Origin: Flavobacteriales bacterium
Lineage (GTDB): Bacteria; Bacteroidota; Bacteroidia; Flavobacteriales_G; JALEGO01
Assembly: GCA_020628935.1 (NCBI GenBank)
Contig: JAHDEG010000005.1
Location: forward strand, 1-46,414
Direction of reading: 5' to 3'
DNA: 46,414 nt
Below are positions 27,629 to 36,301 of this stretch, in pieces. Both the position numbers and the translations under genes were made by a program. Below the pieces are notes generated by a model that ran no database searches, was not told the DNA's origin, and was given only the letters and a program-made list of their open reading frames with translations. Position 1 is the stretch's first letter. The number at the start of each line of letters is the position of its first letter.

Positions 27629-28375
27629 TTACCAGTTTTTAGCGTCAGGATAGGATCTACGAACGTGTTGCATTTCTGCTAAAATAAACCCTAAGTGTTC
27701 AGTGTGCTGCCCTGTTTTTCCTCCCGATTGCCCCCAATTGGATTCTGGAATTTTAAGTGTAGCTTCTCTTAGCACATTATTGGTATGGTTTATCCAGTTA
27801 TTTTTAATTTTATCTTTGTTTAACCCAAGTTTTTCGTAAAATTGAATTTCTGGGGTGTTTAGTTCGAACATTTCAGGTGTGTATGCCCAAATATTATTAA
27901 GTGACTCTTGTAATTTATTATGACTTTCGTTTGTGCCATCTCCTAAACGAATACTCCAATTACCGGAATGTTTAAGGTGATATTGAACCTCTTTGATAGA
28001 TTTCAAAGCATAACCCCTTAAAAAGTTGTTTTTGCACTTTGTTAGTCCTTCTAATAAAAAATAATGAAAACTGTCGTATAAAAATTGTCTTATAATAGTA
28101 TCTCCAAAATGCCCATTAGGAATTTCACAAAGCAAATGATTTTTAAAATCTTTGGCGTCTCTTAAGTAGGCAATGTCATCTTCTGTTTCACCGTTTTTAG
28201 CAATATGTTGGTACAAGCTTCTTGATTGTCCGATTAAGTCAAGTGAAACATTAATAAGGGCTATGTCTTGTTCTAACTCTGGCCCATGACCACACCATTC
28301 GGAAAGTCTGTGACCAAGTATTAAGTTAGAGTCTGCTAGAATTAAGCAGAACGTTTCGAGATTCGATAATTTCAT
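27629..28375 (-). CDS. paaC: Phenylacetyl-CoA epoxidase subunit PaaC
   Basis: A protein of 248 residues, all-helical and ferritin-like. Recognised by LADSNLILGHRLSEWCGHGP, EDDIAYLRDAKDFKNHLLCE, FLYDSFHYFLLEGL, SIKEVQYHLKHSGNWSIRLG and the closing HTEHLGFILAEMQHVRRSYP. PaaC is the structural partner of PaaA in the PaaABCE complex that epoxidises phenylacetyl-CoA. It starts 7 bases after paaB. The usual next gene, paaD (a SufT-like maturation factor), is absent; an acyl-CoA carboxylase follows instead. Confidence 0.95.
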   Translation of the reverse strand: MKLSNLETFCLILADSNLILGHRLSEWCGHGPELEQDIALINVSLDLIGQSRSLYQHIAKNGETEDDIAYLRDAKDFKNHLLCEIPNGHFGDTIIRQFLYDSFHYFLLEGLTKCKNNFLRGYALKSIKEVQYHLKHSGNWSIRLGDGTNESHNKLQESLNNIWAYTPEMFELNTPEIQFYEKLGLNKDKIKNNWINHTNNVLREATLKIPESNWGQSGGKTGQHTEHLGFILAEMQHVRRSYPDAKNW

Positions 28376-28382
28376 GTAAATG

Positions 28383-28673
28383 CTAAATGTGACCTACTTC
28401 GTCAGGAATATTGTAAAAAGTTGGATGTCTGTAAACTTTGTCATTTGCAGCATCAAATAAAGATTCTTGTTCCGAAGGAGATGAAGCATGTATGTGGGAG
28501 GATTCAACAACCCAAATACTTATTCCTTCATTTCTTCGGGTATATACATCTCTTGCGTTTTCAATAGCCATTTCTTCATCTGCGGCATGAATACTACCAA
28601 CATGCTTATGATTTAAGCCTTTTTTGGTTCTTAAAAAAACCTCCCATAGAGGCCACTCGTTATTTGTACTCAT
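28383..28673 (-). CDS. paaB: Phenylacetyl-CoA epoxidase subunit PaaB
   Basis: A protein of 96 residues, the normal size. It matches PaaB in WPLWEVFLRTKKGLNHKHVG, SIHAADEEMAIENARDVYTR and the end of the domain GISIWVVESSHIHAS. PaaB bridges PaaAC heterodimers and helps organise electron transfer from PaaE. Its ATG shares one base with the paaA stop (TAATG), a sign of translational coupling. Confidence 0.95.
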   Translation of the reverse strand: MSTNNEWPLWEVFLRTKKGLNHKHVGSIHAADEEMAIENARDVYTRRNEGISIWVVESSHIHASSPSEQESLFDAANDKVYRHPTFYNIPDEVGHI

Positions 28674-29620
28674 TAGGCAGCTTTAGTGTTTCTTCGGTTT
28701 ATTTTCTTTGCGCTGTATGCTTTTGCTGCAGCTTTAACCCATTCACCTTCTTTTTGAGCCTTAGTTCTTGCGGCTATTCTTTCTTTGTTGCAAGGTCCTC
28801 TTCCTTTAATTACATTATAAAACTCCTCCCAATTTATAGCTCCAAACTCATATTGGCCAGTTTTCTTATTTAACTTTAAATCGGGATCTGGTACTGTTAA
28901 TCCTAAAAATTCAACTTGAGGGATAGTTTTATTCACAAATTCTTGACGTAGTTCGTCATTTGTCATTCTTTTAATTTTCCATTTTAATGACTGATCAGAG
29001 TGAGTTGAATCTTTATCACTAGGGCCAAACATCATTAAAGAGGGCCACCAAAATCTGTTTAATGCATTTTGGGCCATTTCTTTTTGTTCTTTTGTCCCTT
29101 TTGCTAGGTTAGTCATTATCTCAAAACCTTGTCTCTGATGAAAACTTTCTTCCTTGCAAATTTTTACCATTGCTCTTGCATATGGGCCGTAAGATGTTCT
29201 TTGTAAAGCAACCTGATTAACTATGGCAGCTCCATCAACAAGCCAGCCAATTGCTCCAATATCTGCCCAACTTATAGTAGGGTAGTTAAATATACTTGAG
29301 TATTTTGCTTTACCTGTAATCAGTTGTTCAAGGCTTTCATCTCTACTTAGCCCTAATGTTTCCATAGCACTATATAAATATAAACCGTGACCAGCTTCAT
29401 CTTGTACTTTGGCTAGTAAAGAAACCTTTCTCATTAAGCTAGGAGCTCTAGTTATCCAGTTACCTTCCGGTAGCATGCCTATAATTTCTGAATGTGCATG
29501 TTGAGATATTTGACGTATCAAATTCTTTCTGTACCCATCTGGCATCCAGTCTTTAGGCTCAATTTTAGACTCTTTGTCAATGGTGTTTTGAAATTTTTCT
29601 TCTAAACTAATCTCTCCCAT
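28673..29620 (-). CDS. paaA: Phenylacetyl-CoA epoxidase catalytic subunit PaaA
   Basis: A protein of 315 residues, the diiron catalytic subunit. The helices carry likely iron ligands: Glu in [15 protein letters not shown] (about 41-55), ExxH in [20 protein letters not shown] (Glu75, His78), and ExxH in [15 protein letters not shown] (Glu158, His161). With PaaC, PaaB and the reductase PaaE it converts phenylacetyl-CoA to the 1,2-epoxide using O2 and NADPH, the first ring-activating step of aerobic phenylacetate degradation. It is the first gene of the paaABC operon, divergent from paaE across 122 bases. Confidence 0.96.
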   Translation of the reverse strand: MGEISLEEKFQNTIDKESKIEPKDWMPDGYRKNLIRQISQHAHSEIIGMLPEGNWITRAPSLMRKVSLLAKVQDEAGHGLYLYSAMETLGLSRDESLEQLITGKAKYSSIFNYPTISWADIGAIGWLVDGAAIVNQVALQRTSYGPYARAMVKICKEESFHQRQGFEIMTNLAKGTKEQKEMAQNALNRFWWPSLMMFGPSDKDSTHSDQSLKWKIKRMTNDELRQEFVNKTIPQVEFLGLTVPDPDLKLNKKTGQYEFGAINWEEFYNVIKGRGPCNKERIAARTKAQKEGEWVKAAAKAYSAKKINRRNTKAA

Positions 29621-29742
29621 AGTTATTTATTGTTCTTCTAAAATACGAAAAAACGGCATTTTAGTAAAGTTTATACACTAATGAAACCAAAAATTATTTA
29701 AACTGTTCATTAAGTTTTAAATTCGCAACTACTATTAAGATT

Positions 29743-30831
29743 ATGAGTAGATTTTTTCCATTAAAAGTAAGTAGCATAAAAAAGGAAACTATTGATTCGG
29801 TTTCTATTGCGTTTGACTTGTCTGATCAAAAAATAAAAGAACAATTTAAATTTAAGTCAGGGCAATATTTAACAGTTAAGACAGATCTTAATGGAGAAGA
29901 ATTAAGACGATCTTACTCTATTTGTTCGGCTCCGCATGAAAATTCGTTGCGAATTGGAGTTAAAAAAGTTGAGGGAGGTAAGTTTTCTACTTACGCGAAT
30001 GAAGTTCTTAAGGAAGGAGATGTTTTAGATGTAATGATTCCTATGGGAGGATTTACAGTAGATGTGAAACCTTCAAATGATAACAAATATTGTTTTTTTG
30101 CTTCTGGTAGTGGTATTACACCTATAATCTCGATCATTAAAGATATCCTCCAAAATGAGCCCAATAGTGATATTGTGTTGTTTTATGGAAATAAAAAAAC
30201 GGATACAATTTTATTTAAAGATGAGATTTTAGCATTAAAAGATGTTTATACCGACAAATTTGCAGTGTACAATATTTTAAGCAAAGAACATATTGGTAAT
30301 GATTTGTTTAGAGGAAGGATAGACGTAGATAAATGCGAAGCCTTTTCTAAATATTTTGTTGATATACATAAAATAGATTTGTTTTTCATTTGCGGTCCAT
30401 TTCATATGATAATGGATGTTAAAGATTGGCTGATAAATAAAAACATTAATAAAGAACAAGTGCGTTTCGAACTGTTTGGAGCTCCACCAAAAAAAGATGT
30501 CAATAAAGATATTGTAGTTGAAGCAGTCAATAGTTCAAGCTTTGAAGACGGCACTAGCGAAATTACTTTTGTTAAAGATGACGATAGAATGACTTTTGAG
30601 TATGCAAATACATCAGATATGATTCTTGATGTAGCAATGGATAAAGGTTTAGATATTCCTTATTCTTGCAAAGGTGGAGTGTGTTGTACATGCAAAGCAA
30701 AAGTGATTAAAGGGGAAGTAGAGATGATTTTAAATTATGCTTTAGAGGATGAAGAAGTAGCCGATGGATATATACTAACTTGCCAGGCAATACCTAAATC
30801 TGAGAAAGTAGTATTGAGTTTTGACGATTAA
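29743..30831 (+). CDS. paaE: Phenylacetyl-CoA epoxidase reductase PaaE
   Basis: A protein of 362 residues in three parts. An FAD-binding domain (about 1-105) has EELRRSYSICSAPHENSLRI and GKFSTYANEVLKEGDVLDVM. An NAD(P)-binding domain (about 110-230) has FFASGSGITPIISIIKDIL and FFICGPFHMI. A plant-type 2Fe-2S ferredoxin domain (about 275-362) has Cys309, 314, 317 and 347 as ligands and an extra Cys315. It passes electrons from NAD(P)H to PaaA. It is transcribed away from paaABC, and a separate ferredoxin gene starts 9 bases behind it. Confidence 0.92.
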   Translation: MSRFFPLKVSSIKKETIDSVSIAFDLSDQKIKEQFKFKSGQYLTVKTDLNGEELRRSYSICSAPHENSLRIGVKKVEGGKFSTYANEVLKEGDVLDVMIPMGGFTVDVKPSNDNKYCFFASGSGITPIISIIKDILQNEPNSDIVLFYGNKKTDTILFKDEILALKDVYTDKFAVYNILSKEHIGNDLFRGRIDVDKCEAFSKYFVDIHKIDLFFICGPFHMIMDVKDWLINKNINKEQVRFELFGAPPKKDVNKDIVVEAVNSSSFEDGTSEITFVKDDDRMTFEYANTSDMILDVAMDKGLDIPYSCKGGVCCTCKAKVIKGEVEMILNYALEDEEVADGYILTCQAIPKSEKVVLSFDD

Positions 30832-30840
30832 AATACGGAT

Positions 30841-31122
30841 ATGAGTACAGTAAAAATTACACTAGATGAACAAATACACGAAGTACAATTAAGTGAGGGA
30901 GGCGACTCTATTCTTCAGACAGCATTGTCTGCTGGTTTAGATGCTCCTTTTTCTTGTCAAGGAGGAGTTTGTACAACTTGTAAGGCTAAAACATTATCAG
31001 GAAAAGTGAAAATGGATACGAATTTTGCACTTACAGATGGAGAAATTGAGGAGGGTTATATTTTAACTTGTCAATCACACCCAATATCTGAGACCGTTGA
31101 AATTACTTATGACGTATATTAA
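30841..31122 (+). CDS. Stand-alone 2Fe-2S ferredoxin related to the PaaE C-terminal domain
   Basis: A protein of 93 residues, a single plant-type ferredoxin domain. Ligands are Cys39, 44, 47 (FSCQGGVCTTCKAKTLSGKV) and Cys77 (YILTCQSHP). It closely mirrors the C-terminal domain of the preceding PaaE (PYSCKGGVCCTCKAKVIKGE), including the matching distal block DGYILTCQ/EGYILTCQ, which points to tandem domain duplication. It may be an alternative electron carrier for the epoxidase. It is co-transcribed with paaE and is followed by a sugar kinase gene 3 bases on. Confidence 0.9.
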   Translation: MSTVKITLDEQIHEVQLSEGGDSILQTALSAGLDAPFSCQGGVCTTCKAKTLSGKVKMDTNFALTDGEIEEGYILTCQSHPISETVEITYDVY

Positions 31123-31125
31123 CTT

Positions 31126-31968
31126 ATGATACTAATTGCAGATAGTGGCTCAACTAAAACAGATTGGGCAATAATTGAAGATGGTACTTCAAAAAAAGAG
31201 ACTATCGTGCAAACGTCAGGCTTTAATCCACTCTTTCATTCCACATCATTTATTGTACAAGAAATTAGTTCTTGTAGTGATTTGATAAGTTTAAAAGAAG
31301 AAATTAAGCATGTTTATTTTTACGGAGCTGGATGCTCAAGTGAGGATAAAAATAGAGTAATTGGCAGTGCTTTAAATCAAGTTTTTAAAGGGGCAAAAGT
31401 AATTGTTAACCACGATATTGCTGCAGTTGTAAATGCAACGACCAATACGGTACCTGCAATATGTTGTATTTTAGGCACTGGTTCTAACTGTATTTTTTAT
31501 ACTGGTGAAACCACTAATAATTTCACTAGTTCATTAGGTTACATTTTGGGTGACGAAGGAAGCGGTGCTCACATTGGTAAATATATTGCAGCAGATTTCA
31601 TTAACCATAACTTACCAAATGAGTTATATAATTATTTGGAAGGAAATGGATTAAGTAAGTCAATTATATTTGAAAAAGTCTATCAAAATACGAATGCTAA
31701 CCGCTATTTAGCTTCGCTAGTAAAACTCATTACAGATTTTAAAGCAACGGACTACATACAGCGGTTGTTAATAAACTCATTTTCGGAATTTATTGATAAG
31801 CATATTTGCAAGGTGCCTAGTTATAATAGTTATGAAGTGCATTTTTGTGGTTCAATAGCTTTTCATTTTAAAGAAGAATTGAGGCAAGCACTTAATCTTA
31901 AAAAGATTAACCTTGGTAAGGTTATAAAAAGCCCAATTCATAATTTAATACAATATCATAAAACCTAA
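31126..31968 (+). CDS. BadF/BadG-type ATPase, probable N-acetylglucosamine kinase
   Basis: A protein of 280 residues of the actin-like ATPase fold. Phosphate-binding loop 1 is ILIADSGSTKTDWAIIEDG at the N-terminus; the ATP-binding block CCILGTGSNCIFYTGE lies at about 112-127, followed by LGYILGDEGSGAHIGKYIAA and VHFCGSIAFHF near the end. The family includes N-acetylglucosamine kinases and the BadF-type activators of benzoyl-CoA reductase. No dehydratase or reductase partner is present. The downstream GH3 (NagZ-like) gene makes a cell-wall sugar kinase the better guess. Confidence 0.85.
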   Translation: MILIADSGSTKTDWAIIEDGTSKKETIVQTSGFNPLFHSTSFIVQEISSCSDLISLKEEIKHVYFYGAGCSSEDKNRVIGSALNQVFKGAKVIVNHDIAAVVNATTNTVPAICCILGTGSNCIFYTGETTNNFTSSLGYILGDEGSGAHIGKYIAADFINHNLPNELYNYLEGNGLSKSIIFEKVYQNTNANRYLASLVKLITDFKATDYIQRLLINSFSEFIDKHICKVPSYNSYEVHFCGSIAFHFKEELRQALNLKKINLGKVIKSPIHNLIQYHKT

Positions 31969-31971
31969 TTT

Positions 31972-32559
31972 ATGAAGTTTAATGTTAGTGAAATACAAAG
32001 CGTTATTGAGGAAAGAAGAACAATAAAACCTTCTCAATTTAAAAGCAGAAAAGTTCATAAAGAAATTGTTGAAAAACTCTTAAATGCCGCAAAGTGGGCT
32101 CCTACACACGGATTAACTCAGCCATGGCATTTTCAGGTTTTTATGGAGGAAGGAATTAATCGCTTTGCAGATTTTCAAGCATCTACATACAAAACAATAA
32201 CTCCTAAAGAAGCCTTCAATAAAAGTAAGTACAAAAAGCTAAAAGACCGGCCTTTAGAGTCTTCAGTTATTATTGCTCTTTGTATGAAACGACAAGAATC
32301 TCAAAAAATACCTGAGATAGAGGAAATTCAGTCTGTCGCTTGTGCTGTGCAGAATATGAGCTTGTTAGCTACTGCGTATGGAATAGGTACTTATTGGGGC
32401 TCAGGTGGGGTTACGTACACCAAGCAAATGCATTCATTTTTAAACCTCGGTAAAAATGATAAATGTTTAGGGTTTTTATACTTAGGTTATCCTTCCATCG
32501 ACTGGCCCAAGGGGCAGAGAAAACCCATAGAATATTTTACTGATTGGCATTTGAAATAA
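31972..32559 (+). CDS. Nitroreductase family protein
   Basis: A protein of 195 residues with the FMN-binding fold: ERRTIKPSQFKSRKVHKEIV, LLNAAKWAPTHGLTQPWHFQ, VACAVQNMSLLATAYGIGTY, then WGSGG and GFLYLGYPS near the end. Members reduce nitro compounds, quinones or flavins with NAD(P)H; the substrate is unknown. It is 3 bases behind the kinase gene and part of the same long plus-strand transcript. Confidence 0.9.
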   Translation: MKFNVSEIQSVIEERRTIKPSQFKSRKVHKEIVEKLLNAAKWAPTHGLTQPWHFQVFMEEGINRFADFQASTYKTITPKEAFNKSKYKKLKDRPLESSVIIALCMKRQESQKIPEIEEIQSVACAVQNMSLLATAYGIGTYWGSGGVTYTKQMHSFLNLGKNDKCLGFLYLGYPSIDWPKGQRKPIEYFTDWHLK

Positions 32560-32597
32560 TATTGAAGCATTTAAATTGTATTTTAGTTCATTAAATT

Positions 32598-33254
32598 ATG
32601 ATTATAACAATCAGAAAATCTGTGATATTAGTATTTCTAGTGGCTTTCCCCTTAGCGTTTAAAGCTCAAGAAGCACTAATAAGTTTTACTAATGTTTCTT
32701 ATAAAGGTGGTAAGAATGATAGTTTGTATAAATATATTCAACAACCTATTTACGAAGCCCTAAGTCATTATGATGTAATGAAAGAAGTGCCTATTCAAAT
32801 TGTTTTCAAAAAATTAAACTGTAGTATGCAAGCTCGTCCTGTTTATAGCTCAATGTTTAAGAGAAAGCGATATAGAAAATATCACGTTTTTGTAAATTCC
32901 TCTCCAGTAAATACAGGGTTTACAGTTGTTGATATGTCTAATGATCAAAAAGTTGGCTTGCTAGGCCATGAATTAGCACATATACGTGATTATGTTGATA
33001 AATCTAGCTGGAATGTTTTTATAGACGGCATTAAATATGTTTTTTCTAAGAAATTTAGAAAAAAATATGAAAGAGATACTGATAGCAGGGCAATAGCTAA
33101 TGGCTTGGGTAGGCAGCTAGGCGTTTTTTCCAATTTTTTGGATAACTATCCTAACATTAATGAAAAGTATAAAAAAAGACTTGATCGTTTTTATTTAAGT
33201 ACACAAGAGATTAAAAAAGCGCAGAAAAAGAAAAAAGCTAAAGGCTTTAAATAA
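32598..33254 (+). CDS. Secreted protein with HExxH zinc-protease motif
   Basis: A protein of 218 residues with a signal peptide (KSVILVFLVAFPLAFKAQ). The motif GLLGHELAHIRDYVDK puts HELAH at residues 124-128. About 30 residues later, YERDTDSRAIANGLG offers an acidic third ligand as in gluzincin-like proteases (E/D-x-x-A). The N-terminal half has no recognised domain, and the C-terminus is very Lys-rich. I recall related uncharacterised Bacteroidota proteins but know no substrate. It precedes the GH3 fusion by 38 bases. Confidence 0.75.
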   Translation: MIITIRKSVILVFLVAFPLAFKAQEALISFTNVSYKGGKNDSLYKYIQQPIYEALSHYDVMKEVPIQIVFKKLNCSMQARPVYSSMFKRKRYRKYHVFVNSSPVNTGFTVVDMSNDQKVGLLGHELAHIRDYVDKSSWNVFIDGIKYVFSKKFRKKYERDTDSRAIANGLGRQLGVFSNFLDNYPNINEKYKKRLDRFYLSTQEIKKAQKKKKAKGFK

Positions 33255-33292
33255 TCATTTTTAGTGTTTTTTATATCAAATACATTATTACT

Positions 33293-36286
33293 TTGAAAAA
33301 GCTCCTCTCTTACTCTACTATATTCATACTTATTTCCATTATTGCAATTTTTGCTTTTAAGCCGGTTGCAAAAAAAGAATTGACTAAAAAACAATTGGAA
33401 GAGATTAAAAAAGACTCTATTGCAGAAGTTTGGGCAGAAAAACAATTAGAATCATTAAGCCTAAGACAACAAATAGGGCAACTTTTTATGGTTGCTGCTT
33501 ATTCTAATAAGGGCAAACAACATGAGTCGGAGATTTTAAAATTAATTGAGAAACACGAAATTGGTGGTCTTATTTTCTTTCAAGGCGGTCCGCTAAGACA
33601 AGCTAATTTAACAAACCTATATCAATCAAAATCTAACATACCTTTACTAATATCAATAGATGGTGAGTGGGGCTTGGCTATGCGATTAGATAGTACCATA
33701 GCCTATCCTCGTCAAATGGCATTAGGCGCAATTAAAAACAATAAGCTTATTTATGAAATGGGCAATCAAATTGCTCAGCAATGTAAGCGTTTAGGTATTC
33801 ACGTAAATTTAGCACCGGTTTTAGATGTAAATAACAATAGTAAAAATCCGGTAATTAATAGTAGATCATTTGGTGAACAAAAGGAAAACGTAGCTCATAA
33901 AGGAATAGCCTATATCAATGGCTTGCAAGATAATGGAGTAATGGCAAATGGTAAACACTTTCCTGGCCATGGTAATACAGATAGTGATTCTCACTTAACA
34001 TTGCCAACAGTAAATTCAAGTAAAGCACAAATGGATTCTTTAGAATTATATCCTTTTAGGCAAGCCATTGACTCAGGTTTAAAGAGCATTATGGTTGCAC
34101 ATTTAAGTGTTCCGGCCTTAGATTCCTCCAAAAACATTGCCTCAACATTATCTAATAAAATTGTTTCAGACTTGCTTAAAAACAAGATGAATTATAAAGG
34201 ATTGGTTTTTACAGATGCCTTAAATATGAAAGGAGTAAGTTCTTATTATCCGCCTGGAGAAGTAGATGTGAAGGCATTATTAGCTGGAAATGATGTTTTA
34301 TTATTTTCTGAAAACGTACCATTAGCCATAGAGAAAATTGAAAAAGCGATTTCTGACAGTTTAATAACTAAAGAAGAAATAAGAGCGCGATGTAAAAAAA
34401 TATTAAAAGCAAAGAGCTATTTTGGGGTGGATAAATCTAAAAAAATCAGCTTAAATAAGCTTTATGAAGATTTAAATAAAGAACAATATTCTGCGCTTAA
34501 CAGAAAGCTAATTGAGTCATTTATAACCTTGGTGAAGAACCAAAATCAATTGCTCCCAATTAAAGAATTGGATAAGCAAAAAATAGCATCAGTAGTTTTA
34601 GGTACAAACAGAGTTGCTCCGTTTCAAAAGACACTTTCGTTGTATCATAATGTAGATTTGTTCGCGATTCCTTCCTTAAAAGAGAAATCTGAACAAGAAA
34701 AATTAGCTAAATATTTAAAACGATACTCAACCGTTATTTTTTCCTTCCACAATACAAATCAAAAGGTTAGCAAAAACTACGGATTACAAAAAGAAAGTGT
34801 TGAATTTATAGAGAGTGTAGCTGCCTCTAATAGAAGTAAAATAATTCTAAATACGTTTTCTAACCCATACGCACTTAACAGTTTTAATACCTTAAATAAT
34901 ATTGATGTAGTAATGGTTTCATACCAAGATGATTCGCTTACACAAGAAGTTTCTGCTCAAATGATTTTTGGAGGAATTAAAATAAAGGGAGCTTTGCCGA
35001 TGAGTACAAAGTTTCATAAAGCAGGAACGGGCATTACTATTGATTCGGTAATTCGTTTTTCTTATGTAAAACCATATGAGTTTGGTATACCTAAAAATAA
35101 ATTAGATACCATAGATCGTTTAGTACAATCATGTATTGAAGATCAGGTTTTTCCTGGTTGTCAAATATTAGTGGCTAAAGAAGGAAAAGTTTTTTATAGA
35201 AAAAGCTTTGGATACCACACGTATGAAGAAAAAATTGCTGTTCAGAACGAGCATTTATACGATATTGCATCAATCACTAAAATAGCATCATCTTTGCCAT
35301 CAATAATGCGCTTAACAGATGAAGGTAAGCTAAACTTAGATAGCGCTTTAAGTAATTATATTCCTGAAATTGTTGACACAACTGCTTATGCAAATTTATA
35401 TTTTCGTGAAATACTCACTCATCAAGCGGGTTTGGTGCCATGGATTCCTTTTTACTACCAAACCCTAAAGAGGGGGGGAGGGCCAAGTTCAAAATATTAC
35501 CAAAAGCAGTTTTCAAGCAAGTTTGATATTAGAGTAGCTGAAAATATGTACATAAATCACTCCTATATGGATACAATTTTCAAAAAGATTACTGCAACAC
35601 CATTGCGAGAGAAAAAATATAAATACAGCGATTTAGGCTATTATTTGGCAATGGCTACCATTCAAAAAATAACGCAAATGCCTTTAGAGCAATATGTAAA
35701 CAAAACGTTTTATTCAAAATTAGGTTTGCCAACTACAACCTATAGACCGAGAGAAAAATTTAAGATTGAAAAAATTGTACCTACGGAGTATGATATACAA
35801 TTCAGAAGACAATTAGTACACGGAGATGTACATGACCCTGGTGCAGCCATGTTAGGTGGAGTAGGCGGTCATGCAGGCTTGTTTTCTAATGCAAACGATT
35901 TAGCAAAAATTATGCAGATGTACTTAAACTGGGGTGAATATGGTGGAGAACGTTTTCTGAAAGAAGAAACAGTTAAAGAGTTTTCTAAATGCCAATATTG
36001 CGATAATAATAGAAGGGCTGTTGGGTTTGATAAACCTGCATCTCATGGTAGTCCTGGTCCTACATGTGACTGTGTTTCTTTTGATAGCTTCGGTCATTCA
36101 GGTTTCACAGGTACACTAACTTGGGCAGATCCTGACGAGAAAATTGTATATGTTTTTCTTTCGAACAGAGTGTATCCTAATGCTAACAATAAAAAATTAA
36201 TAAGGCAAAATGTGCGTTCACGAATTATGCGATTAATTTACGATAGTGTACAAGAAGGGAAAGAAAATTTGAGCTTAGTTTATTAA
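33293..36286 (+). CDS. GH3 beta-N-acetylglucosaminidase fused to a beta-lactamase-fold serine hydrolase
   Basis: A protein of 997 residues. It has an N-terminal membrane anchor or signal (STIFILISIIAIFAF). The GH3 domain (about 50-380) has NagZ-type motifs: DGEWGLAMRLDS, KHFPGHGNTDSDSHLTLP (acid-base His234 with Asp232) and VFTDALNMKGV with nucleophile Asp308. A connecting domain follows, then a class C/AmpC-like serine hydrolase domain (about 600-985) with ASITKIASS (Ser-x-x-Lys, about 660), KYSDLGYY (about 776) and HSGFTG (about 935). Such fusions recur in Bacteroidota and probably trim cell-wall muropeptides in the periplasm. The start is TTG at 33293 (TTG AAA AAG), with no ATG nearby. It precedes bshA by 15 bases. 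Confidence 0.92.
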   Translation: MKKLLSYSTIFILISIIAIFAFKPVAKKELTKKQLEEIKKDSIAEVWAEKQLESLSLRQQIGQLFMVAAYSNKGKQHESEILKLIEKHEIGGLIFFQGGPLRQANLTNLYQSKSNIPLLISIDGEWGLAMRLDSTIAYPRQMALGAIKNNKLIYEMGNQIAQQCKRLGIHVNLAPVLDVNNNSKNPVINSRSFGEQKENVAHKGIAYINGLQDNGVMANGKHFPGHGNTDSDSHLTLPTVNSSKAQMDSLELYPFRQAIDSGLKSIMVAHLSVPALDSSKNIASTLSNKIVSDLLKNKMNYKGLVFTDALNMKGVSSYYPPGEVDVKALLAGNDVLLFSENVPLAIEKIEKAISDSLITKEEIRARCKKILKAKSYFGVDKSKKISLNKLYEDLNKEQYSALNRKLIESFITLVKNQNQLLPIKELDKQKIASVVLGTNRVAPFQKTLSLYHNVDLFAIPSLKEKSEQEKLAKYLKRYSTVIFSFHNTNQKVSKNYGLQKESVEFIESVAASNRSKIILNTFSNPYALNSFNTLNNIDVVMVSYQDDSLTQEVSAQMIFGGIKIKGALPMSTKFHKAGTGITIDSVIRFSYVKPYEFGIPKNKLDTIDRLVQSCIEDQVFPGCQILVAKEGKVFYRKSFGYHTYEEKIAVQNEHLYDIASITKIASSLPSIMRLTDEGKLNLDSALSNYIPEIVDTTAYANLYFREILTHQAGLVPWIPFYYQTLKRGGGPSSKYYQKQFSSKFDIRVAENMYINHSYMDTIFKKITATPLREKKYKYSDLGYYLAMATIQKITQMPLEQYVNKTFYSKLGLPTTTYRPREKFKIEKIVPTEYDIQFRRQLVHGDVHDPGAAMLGGVGGHAGLFSNANDLAKIMQMYLNWGEYGGERFLKEETVKEFSKCQYCDNNRRAVGFDKPASHGSPGPTCDCVSFDSFGHSGFTGTLTWADPDEKIVYVFLSNRVYPNANNKKLIRQNVRSRIMRLIYDSVQEGKENLSLVY

Positions 36287-36301
36287 GGGTTAATTGGCAG
36301 T

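Noticed and set aside
31126-31968. BadF activator of an anaerobic benzoyl-CoA reductase, given the nearby phenylacetate genes.
   Set aside because: No reductase subunits are present, the neighbouring pathway is oxygen-dependent, and the GH3 and BshA neighbours fit an amino-sugar kinase better.
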